Source: Pilimelia anulata
GTDB taxonomy: Bacteria > Actinomycetota > Actinomycetes > Mycobacteriales > Micromonosporaceae
Direction: 5' to 3'
Length of the DNA stretch: 64,000 nt
NCBI RefSeq assembly: GCF_014647895.1
Contig: NZ_BMQB01000005.1
Coordinates: 1 to 64,000 of the forward strand
A program made the position numbers and the translations under genes. Below the pieces are notes generated by a model. That model was not told where the DNA came from. It made no database searches and was given only the letters and a program-made list of their open reading frames with translations. Position 1 is the first letter of the stretch. Every line of letters begins with the position of its first letter. Positions 7,908-16,165 of this stretch are shown piece after piece.

Positions 7908-9332
7908 TCAGGCGGTGGCGGCCAGGTCCGGCCCGCGGCGCTGCTTGGCGGCGTACATGGCGGTGTCCGCGCGGTCGATCACGGCGTCCGCGCTGTCCCC
8001 GGCGTCGGCCACCACGGCGCCGAGGCTGATGCCGACCCGGACGTGCTCGCCGGCCAGGTCGAACGGCTCGGCCAGGGCGCGCCGGATCCGCTCCTCGATG
8101 CCGGCCCGGGCGGCGGCCGGCGTGGCCGTCTCGCAGAGCAGCAGGAACTCGTCGCCGCCGTACCGGGCCAGCGTATCGGCCGTGGCGACCACCCGGCCGA
8201 GCCGGCGGGCGACGGCGATCAGCAGGTCGTCGCCGACGGCGTGGCCGAGCCGGTCGTTGACGGCCTTGAAGCCGTCCAGGTCGGCGAAGATCACCAGGAC
8301 GTCGCCGCGGCCGGGGCGGGTCAGGGCGGCGCTCAGCCGGCGGTAGAACTCCGCGCGGTTCACCAGGCCGGTCAGCGGGTCGTGGGTGGCCCGGTGCTCC
8401 AGCTCGCGGACGGCCCGGGTGCGCTGGCCGGCGAGGTACCCGATCCGCAGCATCACCAGCGGGACCGTGGAGAGCGTGCCGAGGGCGAGCAGCAGCCCGT
8501 CCACCGGCAGGCCGACCAGCACCCGGCCGGCGCCGAACACCGGGCCGACGGCGAGCGCGAGGCCGAGGAACGCGAGCCGGCGCGGGCTCAGCGGCTCGTG
8601 CCGGTGCGGCGGCGTCTCGGCGAACCGGCGGCTCGACGGGTGCAGGCCGATCGCGCCGAACAGCGTGTACGTCACCAGGAAGGCGACCTCGGCCCAGACG
8701 GGCCGCGGCCCGGTCAGCGAGCCGACCGTGGTCGCGAGCGCGACGTTCACGGCGAGCACGACCATCAGCCCGGCCAGGACGAGTTGCAGCGAGACGATCG
8801 GCTCGCCCGCGGTCTGGGCCAGCCGGGCCAGCGTGCCGACGAGGCCGACCAGCACCAGGATGTTGACCAGCAGGCCGAGCTGGGAGCCGACCGGGGTGTC
8901 GACCAGCCAGGGCTGGATGACCATGGTCCAGAGCAGGCCGCCGCCGGCCGTCGAGGCCACCCCGACGTCGAGCAGGCCGCCGATGTCGTTGCGGCCGCGG
9001 ATGGCGGCGATGCCGAGCGCGGAGGCCAGCGCGAGCATGTGGCCCAGGCTGACCGCGACCTCGCCGGCCGCGCCGAGGGCCGGGTGGCCGAACTGCGCGG
9101 CGGAGGTGCAGGCGTTGCCGATCGCCAGGACGCCCATCGACGAGATGATCAGCCAGTTCGCCGGGCGCGCGGTCAGCACGCCGCGGCGCAGGCCGTACAG
9201 CAGCGGGATCAGCGCGCCGGCGGAGATGAGTACGTAGGTGAAGGCCCGGGCCCGCTCGGGCAGCAGCGCGTGCGCGGCCGTCGCGGTCAGCGACAGCACG
9301 AGGTACGCGGTGAAGTAGCCGCGGCGCACCAT
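7908..9332 (-). CDS. membrane diguanylate cyclase (GGDEF)
   Basis: This is predicted to make cyclic di-GMP from GTP. About 300 N-terminal residues form eight to ten hydrophobic helices, then ATHDPLTGLVNRAEFYRRL opens the GGDEF domain and RYGGDEF (about residues 390-396) is the intact active site. The RxxD product-inhibition site five residues upstream is absent (the position reads ATAD), so feedback inhibition through that site is unlikely. No EAL domain is present. It begins one base after the stop of the PAS-GGDEF-EAL gene, so the two are surely co-transcribed. Confidence 0.9.
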   Translation of the reverse strand: MVRRGYFTAYLVLSLTATAAHALLPERARAFTYVLISAGALIPLLYGLRRGVLTARPANWLIISSMGVLAIGNACTSAAQFGHPALGAAGEVAVSLGHMLALASALGIAAIRGRNDIGGLLDVGVASTAGGGLLWTMVIQPWLVDTPVGSQLGLLVNILVLVGLVGTLARLAQTAGEPIVSLQLVLAGLMVVLAVNVALATTVGSLTGPRPVWAEVAFLVTYTLFGAIGLHPSSRRFAETPPHRHEPLSPRRLAFLGLALAVGPVFGAGRVLVGLPVDGLLLALGTLSTVPLVMLRIGYLAGQRTRAVRELEHRATHDPLTGLVNRAEFYRRLSAALTRPGRGDVLVIFADLDGFKAVNDRLGHAVGDDLLIAVARRLGRVVATADTLARYGGDEFLLLCETATPAAARAGIEERIRRALAEPFDLAGEHVRVGISLGAVVADAGDSADAVIDRADTAMYAAKQRRGPDLAATA

Positions 9333-9333
9333 G

Positions 9334-12072
9334 TCAGGCCGCCCGGTGCCGGCTGGCGCCGCTGGCGTACCGCTCGGCGGACGCGACGGCGAGCATCTGG
9401 TGGATCTGCTCCGGGCTGGCCGGGCGGGAGAAGTGGTACCCCTGGGCCAGCCGGTACCCGAGGTCGTGCAGCACCCGGGCCTGGTCGGCCGTCTCGACGC
9501 CCTCGGCGACCGCGGCGAGCCGCATGGTCGTGGTGATCTGGATCAGCGAGATCGCGATGGCGGCCTGCTCGGCGGTGCCGGTGACCCCGTCGACGAACGA
9601 CTTGTCGACCTTGAGCACGTCGACCGGGCAGGTGCGCAGCAGGCCGAGCGAGGAGTGGCCGGTGCCGAAGTCGTCCAGCGCCACCCGCACGCCGAGCCGG
9701 GACACCCCGCGCAGCGCGGTCAGCGCCGCGTCGCTGTCGAAGACGGCGGTCTCGGTGACCTCGACGATGAACCGGGACGGCTCCAGCCCGGTCTCCGCCA
9801 GGACGGCCGACAACTCCTCCGGGAAGCCCGGCTCGCGGAGCTGCCGGGCGGAGACGTTGACGCTCATCGTGATCGGCGCGGCGGTCGGGTCGTTGGCCCA
9901 CGCGGCGGCCTGGGCGGCGGCCTCGCGCAGGATCCACCGGCCGAGCGGGACGATCAGGCCGGTGCGCTCGGCGACCGGGATGAACTCGCTCGGTGGGATC
10001 AGCCCGCGCCGCGGGTGCTGCCAGCGGATCAGCGCCTCGACGCCGGTGATCAGGCCGTCGGGCAGGGTGACGATCGGCTGGTACAGCAGGTGGAGCTGGC
10101 CGTACGTGCCGAGCGCCTGGCGCAGCTCGGCGCCCAGCTCGGCGTGCTGCACGCTGCGCCGGTCCAGTTCGAGGTCGTACGCGGCGAACCGGCCCTTGCC
10201 GTGGTCCTTGGCGGCGTACAGCGCCACGTCGGCGCGGCGCAGCAGCTCGGCCGGGTCCTCGCCGGCGTGGCCGTGGGCCAGGCCGATGCTGGCGCCGACG
10301 AGCAGCTCGTACCCGTCCACGATCATCGGGGTCTCCAGCGCCGTGATGATCCGGTTGATCACCTCGGTCGCCTTCTCCGGCGTGACGCCGACCATGAGCA
10401 CGGCGAACTCGTCGCCGCCCAGCCGGGCGACGGTGTCGTGCGGGCCGACCGCGCGGGACAGGATCCGGCCCATGCCGACCAGCAGCCCGTCGCCGACGGG
10501 GTGGCCGAGCCGGTCGTTGAACGCCTTGAAGTCGTCCAGGTCGACCAGGGCGACGCTGATCCGGCCGGCGTTGACGTCGGTGCCGCGCGGGGCCAGCGCC
10601 CCCTCCAGCCGCTCGAGCAGCAGGGCGCGGTTGGGCAGCTTGGTCAGCTCGTCGTGGGTCGCCTGGTGCGTGAGCTGCTGCTGGTACCGCAGCATGTCGG
10701 TGATGTCGCGGGCGTTGGAGACGATGCCGCGGACGCTGGGGTCGGCGAGCAGGTTGGTGCTGACGAACTCCAGCCACCGGTACGTGCCGTTGGCGTCGGC
10801 GAGCCGGACCCGGTACGTGGCCACGCTGCCGGGCATCCCGGCGACCTCGCGGGTCTGGTCGGCGACGGTCTGCGCGTCGTCCGGGTGGATGTACGTGGTG
10901 AGGTTGAGCTGCTCGGCCTCGTCCGGGGCGACGCCGATGAGCTGGCGCAGCGCCGGCGAGGCGTAGCTGACCGTGCCGTCCGGCGAGGTGATCACGATGA
11001 TGTCGGACGCCTGCTGCACCATCGAGCGGAACCGCCGCTCGTGGTTGCGGACCTCCTGCATGCTGGCGTCGAGCCGGCGCAGCAGCCGGGCGTTCTCGTA
11101 GAACGCGGCGAGCTGCCGGACCAGCACCAGCGTGACCAGCACGACGGCGCCGGTGACGATGATCCGGCCCTCGCGGCCGGCGTCCGGGCCCTCGACCAGC
11201 AGCAGCGTGCCGACGGCGACGACGCCGGAGTACGGCAGCAGGCTGAACGGCCGGTGCGCGGAGTGCTTGCGGTGGTGCCGGCCGGGCACCACCCGCAGTT
11301 GCCGCCGGGCGGCGGCCACCCACAGCACGGCCGCGGCCGGCACGCCGAGCTGGAGGAGCTGGGTGGCGTCGGCGACGAACGGCAGCATGAGCAGGGCGCC
11401 GGACAGGATCCCGACGAGCAGGCCCATACCGAGCAGGGCGGTGGCGAGCTGGTCGACGGGCCCGGCCCAGGCCAGGCCGACCCGGACGACGACGTACACG
11501 CTGACCGCGCCGAGCAGGGCGATGCCGAGCAGCGCGTGCTCGCCGGCGTTCGGGTCGGCGAGCAACTGGCGCAGGGTGAAGTGCCAGGCGAACAGCGCCG
11601 CGGCCACGAGCACGGTGAGCGAGTCGAGGCCGAAGGTCAGCCAGTCGTACCCGGCCCGGGGCGTCGCCGGCAGGCCCCAGACGGCGACGCAGAGCAGCAG
11701 GATCGCCACCCCGAAGATCCCCAGCTCGGCCTCGCGCAGGTACGGCAGCCCGAGCGGCGCCGCCCCGGCCACGACCAGGCCGGCAGTGGTGATCATGGCG
11801 GTACCGGACAGCCGGCGCCAGAAGGTGCGCAGCAGCCGCGGCCCGTCGGCGTACGCGCCGGCCCGGGCGAACGTGCGCGCGGCCAGCACGGCCGCGCCGG
11901 CCGCGATCCCCCAGCCGGCGACGCCGCGCACCAGCGGTGGGATCCCCGGCGCGGTCGCCACGGCGGCGGCGAGCACGGCAAGGACCGCGCTCACCACGAC
12001 CGGCAGGCGTCGCCGCTCCAGCTGGATTGCCACCGACACGAGACCGCCAACCGTCAGAATCGATCCGGACAC
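9334..12072 (-). CDS. membrane PAS-GGDEF-EAL cyclic di-GMP enzyme
   Basis: This 912-residue protein has a large N-terminal multi-helix membrane region (about 20-320), a PAS domain (about 345-455, RFRSMVQQASDIIVI), a GGDEF domain with intact RLGGDEF near 552 and an EAL domain with GVEALIRW near 676. The EAL residues needed for hydrolysis are visible: NVSARQL, VEVTETAVF, DDFGTGHSSL and LKVDKSFV. Both synthase and phosphodiesterase sites therefore look competent. The GGDEF inhibition site is missing (GPHD). It is the first gene of a pair with the GGDEF protein downstream. Related actinomycete proteins affect development, but this one's role is not readable. Confidence 0.93.
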   Translation of the reverse strand: MSGSILTVGGLVSVAIQLERRRLPVVVSAVLAVLAAAVATAPGIPPLVRGVAGWGIAAGAAVLAARTFARAGAYADGPRLLRTFWRRLSGTAMITTAGLVVAGAAPLGLPYLREAELGIFGVAILLLCVAVWGLPATPRAGYDWLTFGLDSLTVLVAAALFAWHFTLRQLLADPNAGEHALLGIALLGAVSVYVVVRVGLAWAGPVDQLATALLGMGLLVGILSGALLMLPFVADATQLLQLGVPAAAVLWVAAARRQLRVVPGRHHRKHSAHRPFSLLPYSGVVAVGTLLLVEGPDAGREGRIIVTGAVVLVTLVLVRQLAAFYENARLLRRLDASMQEVRNHERRFRSMVQQASDIIVITSPDGTVSYASPALRQLIGVAPDEAEQLNLTTYIHPDDAQTVADQTREVAGMPGSVATYRVRLADANGTYRWLEFVSTNLLADPSVRGIVSNARDITDMLRYQQQLTHQATHDELTKLPNRALLLERLEGALAPRGTDVNAGRISVALVDLDDFKAFNDRLGHPVGDGLLVGMGRILSRAVGPHDTVARLGGDEFAVLMVGVTPEKATEVINRIITALETPMIVDGYELLVGASIGLAHGHAGEDPAELLRRADVALYAAKDHGKGRFAAYDLELDRRSVQHAELGAELRQALGTYGQLHLLYQPIVTLPDGLITGVEALIRWQHPRRGLIPPSEFIPVAERTGLIVPLGRWILREAAAQAAAWANDPTAAPITMSVNVSARQLREPGFPEELSAVLAETGLEPSRFIVEVTETAVFDSDAALTALRGVSRLGVRVALDDFGTGHSSLGLLRTCPVDVLKVDKSFVDGVTGTAEQAAIAISLIQITTTMRLAAVAEGVETADQARVLHDLGYRLAQGYHFSRPASPEQIHQMLAVASAERYASGASRHRAA

Positions 12073-12267
12073 AAAGAGCTTGCGCTGAGCCCTTCGGCTG
12101 TCCCGGGCCGGACATGAGTCACCGCGGCGGCGGGCACCGGCGTTTCGCGTACCACCCGACTCCCCTTATTACGGAAAATTCTGATGGGTGCGGTTCGGGA
12201 ACAACTCAGGTGCCGCCCGGTTGCGACGATGCTTCCGGTGACGGGCAAGGCACGGGGAGGAAACATC

Positions 12268-13218
12268 ATGTTCGGAATCATGCGCGGCGGCTTCGGTGCC
12301 GTCCTGGCGACGGCGGCGGCGACGGCGGGGTTCGTGGTGGCGGCCCCGGTGCCGGCGTCGGCCGCGACGCCCACTTTCGGCAAGCTCGTCGCGTACGTCC
12401 GGGACGGCGACGTCTGGGTGTCGAAGGGCGCCACCGAGCGGAGGATCACCACCGGCGGCGACCACCGCCGCCCGCGCTGGTCCCCCGACCACCGCCGGCT
12501 CGCGGTGCTCAAGGGCGACCGGCTGTACGTCATGAACGCCGACGGCACCGGCCGGACCATGGTCACCGACCGCCCGGCCGCCGGCGCCGCCTGGTCGCCC
12601 GACGGCACCTCGCTGGCCTTCGCCTCGGCCGCCTGCCTCGGCGGGCCCGGCGTGTACCGGGTGCCGGCCGCCGGCGGCGCGCTGTCCGTCCTCTTCCCGG
12701 CCGCCTGCCGGGACCAGGAGATCCCGCCGGCCGACGCCCGCGCGCTGTCCGGCACGCTGGCCGACAAGCTGCGCCGCGACGACGCCGTGGCCTGGTCGCC
12801 CGACGGCACCCGGATCGCCTTCCGCGGCGGCGACTGCGAGTCGGTCGTCGACGACTGCCTGACCCTGGGCACCATCGCCACCGGCGGCGAGCGGCTGATC
12901 GCCGGGTACGGGGGCGGCGGCAGCGAGATGACCGGCTTCGCGGTCACCCCGGCCTTCAAGCCGGACGGCTCGGCGCTGGCCTTCACCGCGTACGCCACCG
13001 GCCCGGACGCCGACCTGCGCAAGCCGATCCACCTGGAGGAGCAGAACCTGGCCACCGGCGCCAGCCGGACCGTCGGCGCCGCGCAGGACCGCGAGCCCGC
13101 CTATGTGGACGCGAGCCGCCTGCTCACCACCGGCACCCACCGCGGCGGGAGCTGGGTCGTGCTGGTCACCCCGGCCGGCCGGGTGCCGTTCCAGCGTGGG
13201 TCGCAGCCCGCCTACTGA
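12268..13218 (+). CDS. secreted TolB-like beta-propeller protein
   Basis: The ATG at 12268 follows a strong GGGGAGGA and gives a clear signal peptide ending ASAAT. The mature protein (about 280 residues) carries WD40/TolB-like blades marked by RRPRWSPDHRRLAVL, AAWSPDGTSLAFAS and VAWSPDGTRIAF. These repeats normally build a six-bladed propeller used for protein-protein contacts; there is no enzymatic signature. It faces rightward, divergent from the c-di-GMP genes, and is followed 38 bases later by a BrkB-type gene. Confidence 0.82.
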   Translation: MFGIMRGGFGAVLATAAATAGFVVAAPVPASAATPTFGKLVAYVRDGDVWVSKGATERRITTGGDHRRPRWSPDHRRLAVLKGDRLYVMNADGTGRTMVTDRPAAGAAWSPDGTSLAFASAACLGGPGVYRVPAAGGALSVLFPAACRDQEIPPADARALSGTLADKLRRDDAVAWSPDGTRIAFRGGDCESVVDDCLTLGTIATGGERLIAGYGGGGSEMTGFAVTPAFKPDGSALAFTAYATGPDADLRKPIHLEEQNLATGASRTVGAAQDREPAYVDASRLLTTGTHRGGSWVVLVTPAGRVPFQRGSQPAY

Positions 13219-13256
13219 CAGGCGTGACTATCGCGCCAGGGGGTAAGGAAAGAGGT

Positions 13257-14291
13257 GTGACGACGACGAACGCCGGGCTGCCGGGGCCGGAAGCGGGCCC
13301 CGACAGCCCCACGGAACTGTCCGGCCGGTCCTGGTGGCTGGCGGCGAAGCGGACGGCGGTCCGGGTGGTGCGCGACCAGCTCACCGACCGGGCCGCCGCG
13401 CTGACGTACTACGGGGTGCTCTCCCTGTTCCCGGCGCTGCTGGTGCTGGTCGCCGGCCTGGGCCTGCTGTCCGACGACACCGCCCGGACCCTGATCGACC
13501 AGGTGGTCGCCATCGCCCCGGTCGAGGCGCGGGACCTGGTGCTCACCGCGATGGACAACCTGCGGCAGAGCCGGGGCGCGGGCTTCGCCGCGATCGTCGG
13601 CCTGGTCGGCGCGGTGTGGGCGGCCTCGGGGTACGTGGGCGCGTTCATCCGGACCGCGAACGTCATCTACCGGGTGCCGGAGGGCCGGCCCGCCTGGAAG
13701 ACCATCCCGCTGCAGGTCGGCGTGACCATGCTGACCGGCGTGATGCTCGTGTCCAGCCTGGTGATCATCGTGGTCAGCGGCCCGGTGGCCCGCTGGGTCG
13801 GCGACCGGGTCGGCGCGGGCGAGGGCGCGGTCACCGCGTGGGGGATCGCGAAGTGGCCGGTCCTGCTGCTGCTGATGGGGATCGTCGTCGCCACGCTGTA
13901 CCGGGCCGCGCCGAACGCCCGGCAGGGCGGCTTCCGCTGGGTGTCGCCCGGCGGGCTGATCGCGGTGCTGCTCTGGGTGGTCGCGTCGGGCGGGTTCTCG
14001 CTGTACGCGTCCCGGTTCGGCAGCTACAACAAGACGTACGGCACGCTCGCCGGCGTCATCGTCTTCCTGGTCTGGCTGTGGATCTCGAACGTGGTGCTGC
14101 TCGCGGGGGCGGCGTTCGACGCCGAGTTGGAGCGGGCCCGGGTGGCGTCGGCGGGGTACGACCCGACCCGGGAGCCGTTCCTGGCGATGCGCGATGACCG
14201 GGCGGTACCGGAGCCGCCGGCCTTCGCGGACCCGGACGCGGCGCCGCCGGCGGACCGGCCGGCGCCCACCCCCGACCGCGGCGGGGCCTGA
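13257..14291 (+). CDS. YihY/BrkB-family integral membrane protein
   Basis: This 344-residue protein belongs to the YihY/BrkB (formerly 'ribonuclease BN-like') family. The family motif DRAAALTYYGVLSLFPALLV is present, followed by about six membrane helices and the late GSYNKTYGTLAGVIVFL signature. The tail after about residue 300 is proline- and alanine-rich. The GTG at 13257 is chosen because AAGGAAAGAGG lies just upstream. Function in the family is unsettled. It may be co-transcribed with the TolB-like gene. Confidence 0.87.
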   Translation: MTTTNAGLPGPEAGPDSPTELSGRSWWLAAKRTAVRVVRDQLTDRAAALTYYGVLSLFPALLVLVAGLGLLSDDTARTLIDQVVAIAPVEARDLVLTAMDNLRQSRGAGFAAIVGLVGAVWAASGYVGAFIRTANVIYRVPEGRPAWKTIPLQVGVTMLTGVMLVSSLVIIVVSGPVARWVGDRVGAGEGAVTAWGIAKWPVLLLLMGIVVATLYRAAPNARQGGFRWVSPGGLIAVLLWVVASGGFSLYASRFGSYNKTYGTLAGVIVFLVWLWISNVVLLAGAAFDAELERARVASAGYDPTREPFLAMRDDRAVPEPPAFADPDAAPPADRPAPTPDRGGA

Positions 14292-14475
14292 CCGGGGCGG
14301 GGCCGGCCGGACGGGGCCGAGCGGACGGGGCCCGGGCGGCACAATATTCGGACCGGTCGATGTCGAACCGGTCGCCGGACCGCGCCGTGGTATCGGTCAT
14401 GGGGACGGCGGCGCCGGTTGAGGCGGGGGCGACTTCGCGGCGGACGGCCCGCGCCGGCGGGACGATCCGCGGGGT

Positions 14476-14557
14476 CGGGGTCGATCCGGGGGTCAGCGTC
14501 GGTCCGCGGGGTCGGTGCGCACGTCGGGGTCGATCCGGGGACGGGGTCGATCCGGGG
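14476..14557. repeat. three copies of a 16-bp GTCGATCC repeat
   Basis: CGGGGTCGATCCGGGG occurs at 14476-14491, 14525-14540 and 14542-14557, with degenerate partial copies between. The array ends exactly at the stop codon of the leftward lysozyme-like gene. Each unit contains the inverted core GGATCGACC/GGTCGATCC only partly, so strong hairpins are not formed. The function is unknown. Confidence 0.7.
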
Positions 14558-15412
14558 TCAGTTCAGGGCGTCGACGATCGCGCGGGCGCGGGACTCGTGC
14601 TTGGCGTAGGCGTCCGGGAAGGCCGACCGCTGGACCGCCTGCGCCGCCCGGGTGAGCGAGAGCTTCTCCCAGCCGGGCGTCCGGGCGAGCTTGCCGAAGA
14701 AGGCGTTGGCCGCGTACGCGGGGTCCATCAGCTCGGGCACCGAGCCCCAGCCCTGGCTCGGCCGCTGCTGGAACACGCCGACCGAGTCGTGGTCGGTACC
14801 GGTGCCGTCGTTGTTGATTCTGAGCGACGACGGGATGCCCGGATTGGCCAGGTTGCGCAGGTTGGTCTCCTGCATGGCCGTCATGAGGCCGACGAGCATC
14901 GCCCGCTCGGGGAGCTTGCGCTTGCGCGCCACGGTGACGATGACGTGCGCGTTCTTCATCTGCGCGCTGCTGAGCCCGGCGACCGGGCGGAGGACCTTGG
15001 TGGTCGGCTGCTCGGCCCGGCCCGTCTGCTGCGGCGCGGCGCGGCGCTGGCCGCGGGACGCCTCCGGCGCCTTCTCGACCCGCTCGACCAGCGCGGTGTC
15101 CTGCGGGGCGGCGGTGACGGTGCGGGCGGCGGTGACCGTGCCCGGGACCAGGCCGGCGACGACCAGCGCCACGATCAACCCGGCGACGCAGCCGAGGACG
15201 GTACCGAGGGGGAGCAGTGAGCGGCGGCGGATGCGGTGGCGGCCGCGGCGGCCGGCGGGGCGGCGGACAGCGGCGAGGTCGTGCGCGCTGTGGCCGGATT
15301 GTTTACGGAGGGTAGCGTTTCGCGACATTCGCACATGCGGGCGCCGATCGCCCGGCGTCCTGCGCGCCGAGACCGATGGCCCGCGGGTGAGGGGAAGATG
15401 CTCGCGGGGCAT
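14558..15412 (-). CDS. membrane-anchored lysozyme-like (putative transglycosylase) protein
   Basis: A basic N-terminus precedes one hydrophobic segment (LLPLGTVLGCVAGLIVALVV), then an Ala/Gln/Arg-rich linker and a C-terminal domain. That domain contains LVGLMTAMQETNLRNLAN and DSVGVFQQRPSQGWG, the lysozyme/soluble transglycosylase-like pattern with a candidate catalytic Glu in QETNL. Many actinomycetes carry such proteins, often annotated only as hypothetical, and they may act on peptidoglycan. The ATG at 15328 (MSRNATLRKQ) is a plausible alternative start; neither start has a strong ribosome-binding site. Confidence 0.72.
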   Translation of the reverse strand: MPREHLPLTRGPSVSARRTPGDRRPHVRMSRNATLRKQSGHSAHDLAAVRRPAGRRGRHRIRRRSLLPLGTVLGCVAGLIVALVVAGLVPGTVTAARTVTAAPQDTALVERVEKAPEASRGQRRAAPQQTGRAEQPTTKVLRPVAGLSSAQMKNAHVIVTVARKRKLPERAMLVGLMTAMQETNLRNLANPGIPSSLRINNDGTGTDHDSVGVFQQRPSQGWGSVPELMDPAYAANAFFGKLARTPGWEKLSLTRAAQAVQRSAFPDAYAKHESRARAIVDALN

Positions 15413-15889
15413 GTCCGAAGGTTAGGCAGCGCGGAGATGGCGGCCAATGGTTCGCACGGTCAGGAAGGGATCGGCCGTCCATGGCAGTCGATGGGTTCAA
15501 TTCGATATCGATTTCCCCGAATAGGGGACCGCATTTCCGGTTGAGTCCCTTCAAATCGGGCGGAATGCGGTGCTGACTTGTCGGACTCGGCCGCCCGGGC
15601 GCCCGCAATGCGGTCGATGCGGATCTTGTGCCGATGAACGGCGGTTGCGGGCCGTTGGCCCGGCGGCAACAGAGCGTGCCGACAGCTCATCTGGGCAATG
15701 AGACGAATCACCGATAAGGCTCAGTATGGGCGAACGCGGGCGCGGCCGGCGGCGAAACGGCAGCTCGGCGGCGCTGCGCCGGTTACCGGCCGTGAGTGGC
15801 GGGCGCGGCCCCGGCGCCTTCACTCGTCCGGGGTCAGTACGGCCGACGGGGTACCACAGTGGAGGATTCGCTGGCTAGCGTGTCCGGGC
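15413..15889. other. long upstream region, no gene seen
   Basis: This 477-base gap lies between the leftward lysozyme-like gene and a small rightward gene. It is less GC-rich than its surroundings, particularly 15495-15560, where a small hairpin (CCCC, TATTC, GGGG on the minus strand) occurs. A long structured 5' leader for the lysozyme-like gene is plausible, but I could not match a known riboswitch. Confidence 0.4.
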
Positions 15890-16135
15890 ATGACTGTCCG
15901 CCTCCCCGCTCGCCCCCGCTCCACCTCCCCGCTCGCCCTGATCGTCACGCTCGCCATGGTCGTCGCCGCCGGCGGCGGCGTCCTGACCGCCATGCTGCTC
16001 GCCCCGGGCGGGGCGACGGCGGGCGGCGTCTCGGCCGGGCGGGCGTTGCTGCTCGCCGCCGTGGTCTCGCTCACCGCCGTCGGCCCGGTCGTCCTGGCCT
16101 GGCTCGCCCTCCGCGCCGCCCGCCGTTCCCGCTGA
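15890..16135 (+). CDS. small two-helix membrane protein, unknown
   Basis: An 81-residue frame begins at ATG 15890 with a short basic N-terminus (MTVRLPARPRSTS), then two hydrophobic helices (LALIVTLAMVVAAGGGVLTAM and ALLLAAVVSLTAVGPVVLAWLAL) and a basic end. The composition suits a small inner-membrane protein with both ends in the cytoplasm. There is no good ribosome-binding site, so it may be leaderless. It precedes a larger membrane gene by 30 bases. I do not recognise the family. Confidence 0.5.
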   Translation: MTVRLPARPRSTSPLALIVTLAMVVAAGGGVLTAMLLAPGGATAGGVSAGRALLLAAVVSLTAVGPVVLAWLALRAARRSR

Positions 16136-16165
16136 CCACCCCGCCCGCGTGGCTACCATGGCGGG

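Noticed and set aside
5679..9536. A 1285-codon plus-strand frame
   Set aside because: Antisense to idi, crtI and a GGDEF gene; no domain or start signal.
15413..15889. Possible c-di-AMP (ydaO) riboswitch before the lysozyme-like gene
   Set aside because: Such genes can have one, but I could not find its conserved blocks in the minus-strand leader.
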